A DNA stretch of 64,000 nt, from positions 248,001 to 312,000 of the forward strand of contig NC_089184.1 of NCBI RefSeq assembly GCF_947507565.1. Direction: 5' to 3'. Made by a program: the position numbers and the translations under genes. This DNA comes from Oscarella lobularis (Eukaryota; Porifera; Homoscleromorpha; Homosclerophorida; Oscarellidae). Positions 42,888 to 54,409 of the stretch are shown here, piece by piece; position 1 is the stretch's first letter, and each line of letters begins with the position of its first letter. Below the pieces are notes generated by a model. The model was not told the origin of the DNA, ran no database searches, and worked only from the letters and a program-made list of their open reading frames with translations.

Positions 42888-44344
42888 ATGGATCAAGACA
42901 ATTCGAGCATGGACGCGTCGAGTAAGAATAAAGAACGAGTCGTTTGTTTTTCTCCTCCACCCTTCCGGTTACGGTAGAAATGAAAGATGAACCAGTCATC
43001 GTCGGCGTTGTGACTGGAATCGGCGTCGCCGTTCTCCTCCTCGCCATCTTCTGCACGATCGCCTGCTGCGTTCATCGTCGTAAACAAAAGCCAAAGGAAA
43101 GGCGCCGCAGTCGCCTCAAGATCCCTCCGCACGCCATGCCAACGGGCACGCATCGCGTCACGACGCGACGCCAAACAGAGCCGTCTCCGCGCGAACTCGC
43201 GCTCTACGCGAAGAAACGCCGCAGCAGCGCCGGCGAGAAACGATCGTCGCAAAAAGAAACGCCGTCCACGACGACGACGACGACGTCATCAGAAGGATCG
43301 ATGGTCGACATCAAAAAAATGAAACAGTGGTCTTCTTTTCCTGAACGGTTGGCGGCGGCGAAAGGACGCGGGGGCGGCGGCTATTCCTTACTCGATTCGC
43401 CCACGCCCACATCCGTGTTGGATCGTCCCGAGCTCGATCCTCCGCCTAAGCGTAGCGCGCGCGGTAGTTTGCAGTTCGCCGTGCGTTTCATGCCCAATTC
43501 GTCGCTCGTCATCGTGACGGTGATACGAGCGACGGGGCTGATAGCGGCGAATCCCTACGTCAAAGTCTACGTCGCGCCCAATTGGGGATCGTATTCGAAA
43601 CGAAAAACGGATGTCGTCTGGAACGATCGTCATCCCAATTATAATGAGACGTTCACGATCGAACGAAAGGCGAGCGAGCTCGGCGATTCGACGATCATTC
43701 TGCGAGTTCTCAATGCCGATCAATTGGCTCGGCACGTTTTACTCGGTGACGTCATCGTGCCGCTTGCAAACGCCTCGTCGCAATCTTATACCGCTTGGCA
43801 GAATTTGGATTTCGACGATGTGGGCGTGTTTCTCTCTAATTAAATTAATTAATTAATTTGATTTGATTTTAGGATGTGCAGCGCGCTTCCATTAGCGTCA
43901 CTGTCGCCTTATGTCTCTATCCCGATATAAATCTCTTTAGCGTTGCCGTTGAGCGCGTCGACGGTTTGACAAGCGAACTAACAGGTATCAATAAAAATAT
44001 GAATTATTTATTATTTAATCGTTTTCTTACTAGATGGCTATTGCAAAGGGTACTTGTACACCGAACGAGCTCTAGTCGGTAAACTGACTACGAACCACGT
44101 GGGACCGACTTTGGCGCCGTCCTTCGAAAAGGTGATGGCGTTTAACGTGCGCATGCTTCCCGTCGATCGACTCAGCGTCGTCGTACACGTCAAAGACGCA
44201 AGTCGGGCTCCATACGATCGAATCTTAGGTAGAATTGTTTTGGGCTCGCTAGCCTTTTCGGACGTAGCAAAGCAGCACTATTTGGACGCTGTTTCGAATC
44301 CAGGCACGACCGTTCGCGAGCAGCATGCACTTTTGATTGAATAG
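42888..44344 (+). CDS. Synaptotagmin-like membrane protein with two C2 domains
   Basis: A short first exon (MDQDNSSMDAS) is spliced to a large second exon from 42979. A single membrane helix (VGVVTGIGVAVLLLAIFCTIACC) precedes a Lys/Arg-rich linker. C2A follows (SLQFAVRFMPNSSLVIVTVIRATGL...NPYVKVYVAPNWGS), and C2B is in the last exons (ISVTVALCLYPDINLFSVAVERVDGL...FEKVMAFNV...LSVVVHVKD). The C2A calcium loop reads LIAANPYVK and loop 3 NADQLARHVLLG, so most of the Asp ligands of calcium-binding synaptotagmins are missing; calcium-independent membrane binding is inferred. Related genes lie at 58555-59846 and 60036-61573. Confidence 0.8.
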
Positions 44345-44440
44345 CGCTTCGTTTTCGTCCCTTTCATTTATTCATTTATTATGCTAATACTAGAAACTGA
44401 ATAATGTGACTACACTGTACTTCGACAACTTATTCCTATT

Positions 44441-46031
44441 CTAGTAGGTGGTAACTAGGTTTTCTGATGCCCAGTCGGGCGAAATGATGAAGTAGCTGCG
44501 ATTTGGACTCTTTGTCTGGGCAAAGAAAGATCGGGGATATGTACCCGGATCCGTATTCATTCGTCGGTGCTTGTGTTTGTAGGGAAGTTGTTCGAGCGGT
44601 TTTTCTTTGAATTCGTCCACGTATTTTTTAGGATCGATTTTTCTGTTTGGATACAATGGATTTATGATATATTAGGCGGCGCTAAGGTTCGTACTTCTCC
44701 ATCTTCTTCATAATGTATTTGATCTCTTTCTCTTTGAACTCTTTTATATGACTCCGGCAGCTTGTAGATCGAAGCAGAGGCGCGTCTTTTGATGACGTCA
44801 TTTTCTGCTTTTTTCCTTGCAGCGTGAAGTTCGGCTGCTTCGCTTTGGGCGGCGCTCGAGGCATCCGAGCTAAAGCTGCAGCTGTCGAGCCCGGTTTCGA
44901 GCTCGGTCGCGATCTCGATTCGTCGTCGTCATGGTGCAGCGCTTTGAAGAAGTCCATCGCGATAGCGCGCTCTGTCCATCGAAATATTTATATGTCCCAC
45001 CCCCAAAACTGCGTGAAAAACCTCTTTCCGATGCTCGTTGAAGCCAGCTCTCGACGCCAGTCTTCGCGTCGGACGTCAATGCAAACGTAACCGACTAGAA
45101 AAGTGCGTTCAGCCGAAGATAGAGCCCCATTCGAACGCGATACCTTTTGCGATTCGCTCTTTAGATCGTTTTCAACGGAGACTTCCGACTTTCCAACCTA
45201 AATAGACACGTTAGAAACAGTTGGAGAGCTCGAAAACGAAGCACCTGCTCGTCAACACCGTATTCGCCGTCGTATTCATCGTGCGGCACTAAGAAAAAAA
45301 ATCAGAATCGATGACGCAAAAAAAATGGTCGAGAAATATCACCTTGCGACCAGGCGGCCGGAATGGATCGAGTGGACGTCGCCTTGTGAGCGTACGCCTC
45401 CGGATTCAACTTGAGCTTGGATAAATTCGTCAATATTTGATCATCATCATCTAGATAAAGATAAACACAGGTAAAAGAAACAATTGTGTCTAAATCTCTC
45501 TCCCTCTCTCACCTTGGCCTGGTGGCCCATACGTTCCCCGATATTCGTCATAAAAACTCATTTTGACGTCACGTTCCATAGACCCATCCCGTTCTCCTGT
45601 TCCGCCGCCGCCACGCGGCATTTTCCACGTAACAAACGCCTGCGTACAAAAATTCGCCACCCTTCGCCCAAATCACCCATTTCGCATCGTCGCCTCATTA
45701 CCGCTCCCGGTTGAGGATTATTCCGCGGCGTGTGCACGGGCGGTCGACTCGCCTCGATCCTCAAATCATGAATAGAGACCTTTCCTCCTCGTCCTCGTCG
45801 CCGAGCTTCCTCGGCTCGACGCGAGAACATTTTCATATGCGTAATTAGAGCAGGATTCGGTCCCGCTGCACTCGTCGTATAGAAGTCAGGCACGCCGCTA
45901 CTGCCTCGCAGGAGAGCGCCGGCGGAACGCGCTCGCGGCACCGAAGCGCTGCGATCGATGCGCGCTCTCTCGCGCTGCGGTCTTCCCACGAGTCGAGCCG
46001 ATTTGACGCGTTCGGGCGGAGCGCTTGCCAT
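44441..46031 (-). CDS. Unknown family member P0 (paralogue of 46195 and 47939 genes)
   Basis: Exon 1 (45702-46031, 110 codons) begins MASAPPERVKSARL and ends PRNNPQPGA. The next exon (about 45640 down) continues AFVTWKMPRGG...SFYDEYRGTYGPPGQ. Further short exons give DDDQILTNLSKLKLNPEAYAHK, DGQSALSRWTSSK, MPRAPPKAKQPNF, KYVDEFKEKPLEQL and the last exon PRSFFAQTKSPNRSYFIISPDW. Shared with its two neighbours: KSA-R-L start, NPHP/NPQP followed by FxxW and P, and a C-terminal SxF..........FxIxPxW motif. Function unknown; mostly disordered and basic. Start codons of P0 and P1 face each other over 163 bp. Confidence 0.6.
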
Positions 46032-46194
46032 TCGATCGTTGTAAAAAAGCGGCTCTGCGTTGCTAGGGGAGGGTCGTGTCGCGTGGCGGGATTCACGTGA
46101 GATAAGCGACGTGCACGTGAGTGGCGACCAATCAGAAGCGTTTCGTCGAGGTCGAGGATTCTTTGCAAGAAGCGAATTGGGGGTGGGGGGCCCT
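46032..46194. promoter_or_regulatory. Bidirectional promoter between P0 and P1
   Basis: 163 bp between opposite start codons hold two CACGTG boxes (46094-46099 and 46114-46119) spaced 20 bp apart and an ATTGG (CCAAT) box near 46128. Confidence 0.6.
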
Positions 46195-47716
46195 ATGGCA
46201 AGTAAGGCGAAACCGCGCATCAAATCGGCTCATCCGCGATTCGCCGGGCCGTCTCCCGAACCGGAAGAGGCGGAGCCGTCCGGCGGCGGTCGGACCGGCT
46301 CGGCGGCTCGACGTCGCGTTCAGTCGGCGAAAGAGCGCAAGCAGTCGCACGACGCATCGGAGGTGTTTCCCGTTGCGAACGATTTGACGAGTCCGTCGCA
46401 AGTGGGGATGAGATGGAAGACGAGTTACAAGGCCGATTTTCAGTCGCGTCAAGGAACGAGATCCGAGCCGAGACCCACGTCAGCGACGCGACGAAATAAT
46501 CCGCATCCAAATCAGGCATTTTCCTCTCGACGACGTCAATTATTTGATTTTATTATTATTATGTTCAAATAGTCGTTCATGAATTGGCGAGTGCCGTCGA
46601 GACGACTCTCGACTGACGGTGATGAATTCGACGGACTGGCAAAAGCGCTTCAAAAAGATGCTCAGGAGAATTTTCAATTCGATTACAAAGACGCCCAAAA
46701 TGGTACACAGTGATGAAGGGATAAAGTGTTCGCGTATCTTATTCTATGTAGATGGAGATGCAAGGAATGAAGTTTTAACTGGCGTGGCGAAACTTCGAAT
46801 GGTACCCGAAAGTCGAGAATACGGCCGTCATTTGGTTCAACCGTCGCCAGGAAGACGTAAATAATTAAATAATTAAATATTTATTATTTGAGATTTATTT
46901 AGTTCCAGCTATGCCAAGAAGACCTGTTCCCAAGCAAGAGTTCCCCGATTTTCCTTCTCCTCCCAAGGAGACGAAAACAGCTAGACCAGATGTAAGAAAT
47001 ATAGAGCTTCTTCCCTTTTTCATACATTTTCCCATGATACAGAGCATTGGAGTGGCCGTTCGACCCGAACACGTTCCCGCTGTTGACGATTGGCTAAAGG
47101 GTGCAAATCAAAAAGGTACAGATTTTTTGGATACATTAGAACGAATTTCGATTATCTGACGTCAGAACAACAAGCCGTTCTGAGCATGCTCAAAGCAGCG
47201 GAAGACGCTCACATAAGCGAAGTCGTTCAAAAGACCCTTCATCCTCAAGCGACACCGGCAGTTGAAAAATGGCTACAGGAAGCGAAACCAGAAGGTAAGA
47301 GAGAGAAGTAGTAACGCGCTTTAGTGTAGGTTTTGTTTATTTATTTATTTATTCTTCGTTTAGATCGTTCCGTTGCTCTTCGACTTCTGAATACGATCTC
47401 TCCGCCTTCCGGCGATCGTCCTCCGTCTCGTCTTCAACGACGCGCCTCGTCTCCGGCTCGTCTCGTCGCTCCGTCGTCGTTTCTTCGTCGTCATCCCAGC
47501 GCTCCGCCCGTTCGCGATCCCCATCGTCGCATGAGCGTTCCCGCTCACCTCCACGACGCTCTTTCGACGAGCAAGCCCCCCGTATGGCATCATCGCTCCG
47601 TACGCAATTATCAACAACAGCAGGGTCCTCACAGAGGATCCATCTTCGGTGGCGCGCCGAGGATGAAGAGCTCGCACTTCACCATTCATCCAGAATGGCA
47701 GAGCGAGCACGCGTAG
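46195..47716 (+). CDS. Unknown family member P1
   Basis: Exon 1 (46195-46515) starts MASKAKPRIKSAHPRF and ends SATRRNNPHPNQ. Exon 2 from 46573 reads SFMNWRVPSRRLSTDGDEFDG. Later: VLTGVAKLRMVP, VAVRPEHVPAVDDWLKGA, VVQKTLHPQATPAVEKWLQEA, and a Ser/Arg/Pro-rich last exon ending WHHRSVRNYQQQQ and GSIFGGAPRMKSSHFTIHPEW. Phase 0 on both sides requires a GC-AG intron at 46516-46572. The repeated VExWLxxA element suggests small helical repeats. No known domain recognised. Confidence 0.65.
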
Positions 47717-47938
47717 AGGAAATACTGGGGGGGGAGACGCATTTTTTCCATTCATTCTTATCATCATAACTTTTTCTGTCCTGTATCTTCTCTTTCTAAT
47801 CCACGCGCACGGGGGTAGCGCTTGTCAGGTGTGCGATCGCCGCACTTCACGTGCTCCCGCCTTTAGAAACGAGTGACTCGGCGTCGATCGCACTCACAGA
47901 TAAGTGCAATCCTAATAGCAGCTCATCTCCCTCTTCCA

Positions 47939-49643
47939 ATGGCCGGAGTCTCGCAGCCGCGTCGAGCTCGCATCAAATCGGCTCACGCGCGTCTCGAGTC
48001 GAGTGCGAGCAGCCGCGACGACGCCTGCAGCACCAGCAGCGGTCTCAATTTCGTAGACTACAGTCGCACGACGCGCGCGCAGTCTGCGCGTCTTCTCAAA
48101 CGAGAGCACGAAGCATCTCGCTTCGTTTTTCCTCTATCCTCTCCCTCTTTCGACTCGACGACTCAGGGTCGACAGGCGACGAGCTACGGCGAGCAGTTTG
48201 CACCTAAATTCGGTCGTCCGGCGACGGCGCGACCGACGTCGTCGACTCGACGACATAAGCCTCATCCAGCTTCGGTATGTCGACCTACTAATTGTTTACG
48301 TGCTGATAAGGCGGAGTCGAGCTCGTCGCCTTGGTAACGTGGGGCGTTTAGCGTTTTATGGCGTGGACGCTTCCGACGAAAGTGGTCGATCATCCGCGTG
48401 CGCTTGGACCGAGTGAGGAGATTTTGACGGACACGAGGGAGAAATTCTATGAGGATTACGCTGGAGATCGCAATGGTACATCAATGAATGAATTATTATC
48501 GTCACGTGGGGGTGGGGAGACATTGTTGACTTGCAGTAGGAGACTCGAAATCAGAGGTTCTTACTCAATTGACGACTCTTCCGTTTCCTGGTGCTTCACT
48601 GAGGGACGTCAAGACACCGGGAAAAATGACAGAAGGTATAGTGGGCCCTAAGAAGATACATATATAAAACTTAATTAATCATTTATTTTAGATTTTGGTT
48701 TGACAGGAACAAAAATTGAATTTGATAAAGGCGCGGCGTCTTCTTCTCAAGAGAAGTCGATTAGCAAAAAACAGGCGAGAATGTGGTTTCCTTTGAATTA
48801 CACTTTCACAATGATATTTTCTAGGCTCAAGAATTGATTGGTCAAACAGTAAAGGCAAGTGCATCGTCAGCTCTCAAGAAATGGCTTGAAAAGGCTACAG
48901 AAGAAGGTGGGCGAGAAAACCGCGTGAATTTAACTAGATAAGATATGCAAGTAATTAGAAAAGGGCACGGTTATGAGAATGCTGAGCGCGTCGTCATCAA
49001 ACGAAAAACAAATGCAGACGGTATTTATTTATTACACGTGCGCAATAACAGTTATTAGTTGCAACATGTCAATAGTTGTTGGATGTTATCCATCCCGATA
49101 TGTTACCTGGAGTAGAAGACTGGATGAAAACAGCCGCAGAATCAGGTTACACGTTTATACTAAAGCAGAAATTTGAAATTTATTGTATTCGTAGACAAAA
49201 CAGTTGTGTATAACATGCTTCGATCGTTGAAAGAGACGAAAGAACTGACACGTGACTCGAGAATGATTCGTCGCCCTAAGCAGAGCAATCCAACAACGTT
49301 GAGGACTACACGTCATCACGTTCCTTCGGCTACTTATCCTCAAGTCCAAGTATCCGATTTGCCTCGATTTGTCGGAGATGGCTACAATCGCTGGGTTTAT
49401 GCCATGGAAACGTAAATAAATAAATGAATAAATCACAAGGTAAAGTTTATATATTTTTGGTTTAGTGGGCAGGATGTTTCGTTGCAAAAGCCTATTCCTA
49501 GCGGAAATCCAAACGTTTTGTGGCATCATAAGTCAAAGAGAAATGCACCACCTGTCACTTTTAATCAAGGATCGATATTTGCGGCGGCAAACAAATACCC
49601 TGCCCAGCACTTTGCTATTATTCCGGAATGGCCTATAGCTTAG
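47939..49643 (+). CDS. Unknown family member P2
   Basis: Exon 1 (47939-48274, 112 codons) starts MAGVSQPRRARIKSAHARL and ends SSTRRHKPHPAS. Exon 2 reads RFMAWTLPTKVVDHPRALGPSEEIL. Then SEVLTQLTTLPFPG, FGLTGTKIEFDKG, ASSALKKWLEKATEE, IHPDMLPGVEDWMKTAAES, VVYNMLRSLKETKELT, WHHKSKRNAPP and the end GSIFAAANKYPAQHFAIIPEW. Architecture is the same as P1, with the WLEKA/DWMKTA elements in matching order. A CACGTG box is 86 bp upstream (47848-47853). Confidence 0.65.
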
Positions 49644-49734
49644 TTATTTTTCACGGTCTTGGGAGTGTTTTTTTTTTCAGTCAATCATACGATTTCCCGC
49701 GCCGTTTTCTGCTACCGTGCGTTATGTAGTCATG

Positions 49735-49905
49735 TTGCGAAGCTCTCCATTCTCGTCCTCCGTCGAGCGCTGAAGTAGCGCATTGTTCTCGATCTCGTTC
49801 TCGAACTCTCTAGTACCGGTTCGGTAAGCTTAGGGAAGGGAAGGGGACCCCAACGCCACGTGGTACGCCCTCTACCATCCACTATCTTCTTTTAGACCTA
49901 TCGCA
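49735..49905 (+). promoter_or_regulatory. Upstream region of AAA-ATPase-like copy 2, duplicated at 51974-52145
   Basis: About 170 bp nearly identical to the segment before copy 3: GTTGCGAAGCTCTCC, CTCTAGTACCGGTTCGG, GCCACGTGGTACGCC and TTTTAGACCTATCGCA just before the ATG. It holds a CACGTG box at 49857-49862. The TTTTAG just before the ATG could also be a 5'-UTR splice acceptor. Confidence 0.6.
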
Positions 49906-51706
49906 ATGGAATCGGATGTCGGAACGCCGATAAAAAAAGCGAAGCTGGATTCGGCGATGGCCGCGACATCGCCACCTAAGCAGATCTGCACGTCGCTCAA
50001 CACCTTCGAAGATCATCGTCAACCGCACATGGCGTACGTTGATAAAACGGCGCTTGTCGCAGAGATGGTGTCTCCGAGCGCTGAGAAAGGCTACTTCGTC
50101 AATCGTCCGCCAAAATTCGGGAAAACCATCCTTCTCGACACGATCGCGACCTACTTCAAAGGAGATCGGGAAGCATTCCGTGGATTAGCGATTTACGATA
50201 TGCAAATGCCGTGGGAGGAATTTCCCATCATCCGTTTCTCCATGAGCGAGTTAAACGTGTGCGATGTCGATCAATTCGAAGCCAGTTTGTGTTCTTTGGT
50301 CGGTAGCAAGAAACGCGTGGTGTACAAGAAAAAAATTTATTACCTATTTATTTGCTTAGGTTGTAGAAGAAGCGAAAAGGCACGACGTCTGCTTGATGAG
50401 CCCCAACAGCAGCGATTCCACACTTCTTTTCGCATTTCTTATTGAAGATGTTTACTACAAGAAGCACGAGAAGGGTGTCGTAATCCTAATCGACGAGTAC
50501 GACTCGCCAATTCTTGAATGTCTCAACAAGGAGAATGCAGAGCTAGGCAAAGAGATCGAAGAGATTCTTGCCTCTTTCTACGAAGCTTTGACGTCTTCTT
50601 CCTCAAAAGGTTACGTACGCTTTCGTTACGTGACAGGAATAACCAGGCTTGCCAAGGACACGATCGGATCATCCTTGAATAATCTGAGTTCAATCGACGA
50701 AACATCTCCTCAACTGGCATCCTCGTGTGGCTTCACGCGTGACGAAATATTGTCAACGTTTGGCCCGGAGCTGAGCGAATTCTCGAGAAAGGCGAAAAAA
50801 TTCGAAGTTGAAGCGATGAAGGATATCGAAGAAAAGTACAACGGCTATAATTGGCATCTCTTCGGGGACAAAGCCGGACTTGTCTTCAATCCCTACGCTA
50901 TACTGTGCGTATTCAAGTGCATGGTCCTTGGCGCCTACTCGTCGGAAGAGTAGCTGCCAAAATGGCTTAAAGGCTTCCTCAATCGCTGCGACTTCTTCGA
51001 CATTGCTTCTATCATGGGCGGTCTTGTGCCAATGCGTGGACGTCCACAAAGTGTCAGCGAGCTTCTTCAATCACGTGATCTCGACTCCGTACGTCTGATC
51101 ATGTGGGAGTGCGGATTTCTCACTGCTGACTTCACCTCTGCAGACGCCGGAAAGTGCAGATTTCCCAACGACGAGGTGGCTTCCGTCGTATGGAAAAATG
51201 TCCTGAACGACATGAAGAAGGCAAAGTCCGACGAAGCCATTGAGCTGTACAGGGGCGCAGAAAGAATGGTCGAGTTCTTGATGGCGGATGATATAAAAGG
51301 TTTCGTTAGGGAAACCAAGTCGCTCATCAACAAGGTGCCAAATATAGCTCTGGGAAAAGCGGTTGAAGCGAGGAACCATGAAGCTTTTTATCACGCTGTG
51401 ATGTTCACAGTGTTGTTCATGCTTCGCGTGGACGTTCAAATCACGGAGAAAACGAGCGCGGGGGACAGAATTGATTTCATGATCGCTTCGAAGACGACGG
51501 TCTATTTAATAGAACTGAAATGCAATGGTGATATTGATCGGGCCTTGCAACAAATCAAAGAGAAGCGTTACACCGAAAATCCGGATTTCGATGAACTGTA
51601 CAAGCATCATCGAATGAAATTAGTCGCCGTTTCGTTTACGTTTGAGTCGCATGGTGGTGCTGTAGACGCTGACTACAAAGAGGAGGACCAACAACGCAAT
51701 CTCTGA
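49906..51706 (+). pseudogene. AAA-ATPase-like/PD-(D/E)XK gene copy 2, one in-frame stop
   Basis: Exon 1 49906-50319 and exon 2 50360-51706 (40-bp intron) keep one frame for 586 codons except a TAG at 50951-50953 (codon 336), where copy 3 has TAT (EEYLPKWL). Everything else is intact: PPKFGKTILLDT, VVILIDEYDSPI, GYNWHLFGDKAG, RIDFMIASKTTVYLIELKCN. It is a very young pseudogene, a readthrough gene or an assembly error. The N-terminus carries a KKAKLD nuclear-signal-like motif. Confidence 0.85.
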
Positions 51707-51973
51707 TCAGGCTGATAGTACATACTGATACTGTTCTTTCAGTTTGTGTTTTCCATCTTGATTATTATACTGCAGTTTGTGTTTGATTACTCAACTAATC
51801 TTCGTTTTCTCGCCTTGACTTTCTCTTCTATAGATCCGAACTGCTCACTGAGCTACGCGGCTTGCCCGTATGTAAGCGCGCGTTAGCTCAACTCAGGCCG
51901 GACCTACACGTGATTGGCCACGTGATTGACTTGCTCAGCCTCAACGCATGCGCGAGTCGCCCGAGATCGTCTT

Positions 51974-52145
51974 GTTGCGAAGCTCTCCATTCTCGTCCTC
52001 CGTCGAACGCTGAAGTAGCGCATCGTTCTCGATCTCGTTCTCGAACTCTCTAGTACCGGTTCGGTAAGCTTAGGGAAGGGAAGGGGACCCCAACGCCACG
52101 TGGTACGCCCTCTACCATCCACTATCTTCTTTTAGACCTATCGCA
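51974..52145 (+). promoter_or_regulatory. Upstream region of AAA-ATPase-like copy 3
   Basis: It repeats 49735-49905 almost base for base, including the CACGTG box (52097-52102). Copies 2 and 3 are therefore a tandem duplicate of promoter plus gene. Confidence 0.6.
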
Positions 52146-53982
52146 ATGGAATCGGATGTCGGAACGCCGACGAAAAAAGCGAAGCTGGATTCGGCGATGG
52201 CCGCGACATCGCCGCCCAAGCGGATCTGCACGTCGCTCAACACCTTCAAAGATCATCGTGAACCGCACATGGCGTACGTTGATAAAACGGCGCTCGTCGC
52301 AAGAATCGTGTCTCGGAGCGCTGAGAAAGGCTACTTCGTCAATCGTCCGCGAAAATTCGGGAAGACCGTTCTCCTCGACACGATCGCGACCTACTTCAAA
52401 GGAGATCGGGAAGCATTCCGTGGATTAGCGATTTACGATATGCAAATGCCGTGGGAGGAGTTTCCCATCATCCGTTTCTCCATGAACGCACTGCGCGTGC
52501 GCAGTGCTGATCAATTTGAAGCCAATTTGTGCTCTTCGGTTGGTAGCAAGAAACGCGTAGTGTACAAAAAAAATATAGTTACCTATTTTTGCTTAGGTTC
52601 TACGAAAAGCAAAAAGCCACGACGTCTGCTTGACAAGCCCCAACAGCAGCGATTCCACACTTCTTTTCGAGAACCTCATTGAAGAAGTTTACGAAAAGCA
52701 CCAGAAAGGCGTCGTAATCCTAATCGACGAATATGACGCGCCGATTCTTCAATGTCTAAACAAGGAGAATGCAGAGCTAGGCAAAGATATCGAAGAGATT
52801 CTTGCTTCTTTCTACGGAGTTTTGAAGTCTTCTTCTTCACACGGTTACGTACGCTTTCGTTACATGACAGGGATAACCAGGCTTGTCAAGGACACGCTTG
52901 GATCATCGCTCAATGATCTTAGCTCGATCGACGACACATCTCCTCAACTGGCATCCTTGTGTGGCTTCACGCATGACGAAATCAAGTCAACGTTTGGCCC
53001 GGAGCTGAGCGAATTCGCGAGAAAGGCGAAAAAATGCGAGGATGAAGCAATGAAGGGTATCGAAGACAGGTACAACGGGTATAATTGGCATCTCTTCGGG
53101 GACAAAGCCGGACTTGTCTTCAATCCCTACGCTATACTGTGCGTATTCAAGTGCAAGGCCCTTGGCGTCTACTGGGCAGAAGAGTATCTGCCGAAATGGC
53201 TCAAAGGCTTCCTCAATCGCTGCGACTTCTTTGAGACTGCTTCTATCATAGGCGGTCTTGTGCCGATGCGTGGACGTCAACGAAGTATCACCGAGCTTCT
53301 TCAATCGCTTGATCTCGACTCCGTGCGTCTGATCATGTGGGAGTGCGGGCTTCTCACTGCCGAGTTCACTGCCGAGTTCACTTCAGAAGACGACGCTGAA
53401 GACGCCGCCGGAATGTGCCGATTTCCCAACAACGAGGTGGCTTCCGTCGTATGGAAAAATGTCCTGAACAACATGAAGGAGGCAAAGTCCAAAGAAGCCA
53501 TCGAGCTGCACAGCGGCGCAGAAAGAATGGTTGAGTTCTTGATGGCGGATGATATAAAAGGTTTCGTTGCGGAAATCAAGTCGCTCATCAACAAGGTGCC
53601 AAATGTATCTCTGGCAAACGCATCGGTTGATGTGAGGTGCTATGAAGCTTTTTATCACGCTGTGATGTTCACAGTGTTGTACATGCTTCGCGTGAACGTT
53701 AAAAAGCTTCATTGGTTCACGGAGAAAACGGGCGCGGGGGGCAGAATTGATTTCATGATCGCTTCGAAGACGACGGTCTATTTAATAGAACTGAAATGCA
53801 ATGGTAATCTTGATCGAGCCTTGCAGCAAATCAAAGATAAGCGTTACACCGAAAGTCCAGATTTGGATGGACTGTACAAGCATCATCAAATCAAATTAGT
53901 CGCCGTTTCGTTTACGTTCCAGCGTGGTGATGGTGTTGTAGGCGTTGTCCCCAAAGTTGAGGACTACGAACGAAAACGCTGA
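52146..53982 (+). CDS. AAA-ATPase-like protein fused to PD-(D/E)XK nuclease-like domain, copy 3 (intact)
   Basis: Exon 1 52146-52559 and exon 2 52597-53982 (37-bp intron) give 599 residues. Degenerate P-loop RPRKFGKT (residues 67-74) and Walker B VVILIDEYDAP (D182, E183) are typical of the AAA-ATPase-like family (Pfam PF09820 type). The C-terminal part has RIDFMIASKTTVYLIELKCN, i.e. D523 and E536-x-K538 of a PD-(D/E)XK fold. This pairing (once called DUF1703) is abundant in bacteria and scattered in eukaryotes, where its role is unknown. An added N-terminal tail has TKKAKLD, a possible nuclear signal. A 9-codon local repeat (AEFTAEFTSEDDAEDAA) is absent from copy 2. All key residues are present, so it could be active. 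Confidence 0.88.
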
Positions 53983-54377
53983 GCAGACTGATTGTACGTA
54001 GTGTTCTTTCAGTTTGTGTTTGCTCCTGTCTTTCCATCTTGATTGCTCCTTGCTAATAATTGTACATAATTGTAAATAATAAATAACATAATACAATAAC
54101 AATAACAATCTTCGTTTATTCGCCTTGACTTTCTCTTCTACAGATTCGAACTGCTCACTCTATAAAATTTTAGTGGAACTTGTCATAGACTGGAATACAC
54201 TTGCATCTGATCATTTGGGAGTAAAAGTCACCCTGACAGTTCTATCACCAGAAAAAAGTAGATGAAGAAGACATATATTTCTGAACTCAGTTGAGCAGGG
54301 TACAAGGCTACACGTTGGCGCAACAGTGACATACGGGAGCTTTAGCTGCCACTTTGGAACCGTTTGCGTAGTACAAT
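53983..54377. other. Intergenic region before KHDC4
   Basis: 3' flank of copy 3 with AT-rich TAAATAATAAATAACATAATAC (likely poly(A) signals near 54075), then about 60 bp that resemble the PMF1 upstream region: TTGGCGC, then CATACGGGA (54330-54338). No coding sequence is seen. Confidence 0.5.
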
Positions 54378-54404
54378 CACGGATACTAGTATCTAGTATC
54401 CGTG
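54378..54404. repeat. Perfect 12-bp-arm palindrome flanked by 7-bp direct repeats, next to the KHDC4 start
   Basis: CACGGATACTAG / TAT / CTAGTATCCGTG is a perfect inverted repeat. It is bracketed by GTACAAT at 54371-54377 and again at 54405-54411, the second copy contributing the A and T of the ATG. The transcript could form a strong hairpin just before the start codon. The repeat-palindrome-repeat pattern also looks like a tiny insertion with a target-site duplication. Confidence 0.85.
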
Positions 54405-54409
54405 GTACA

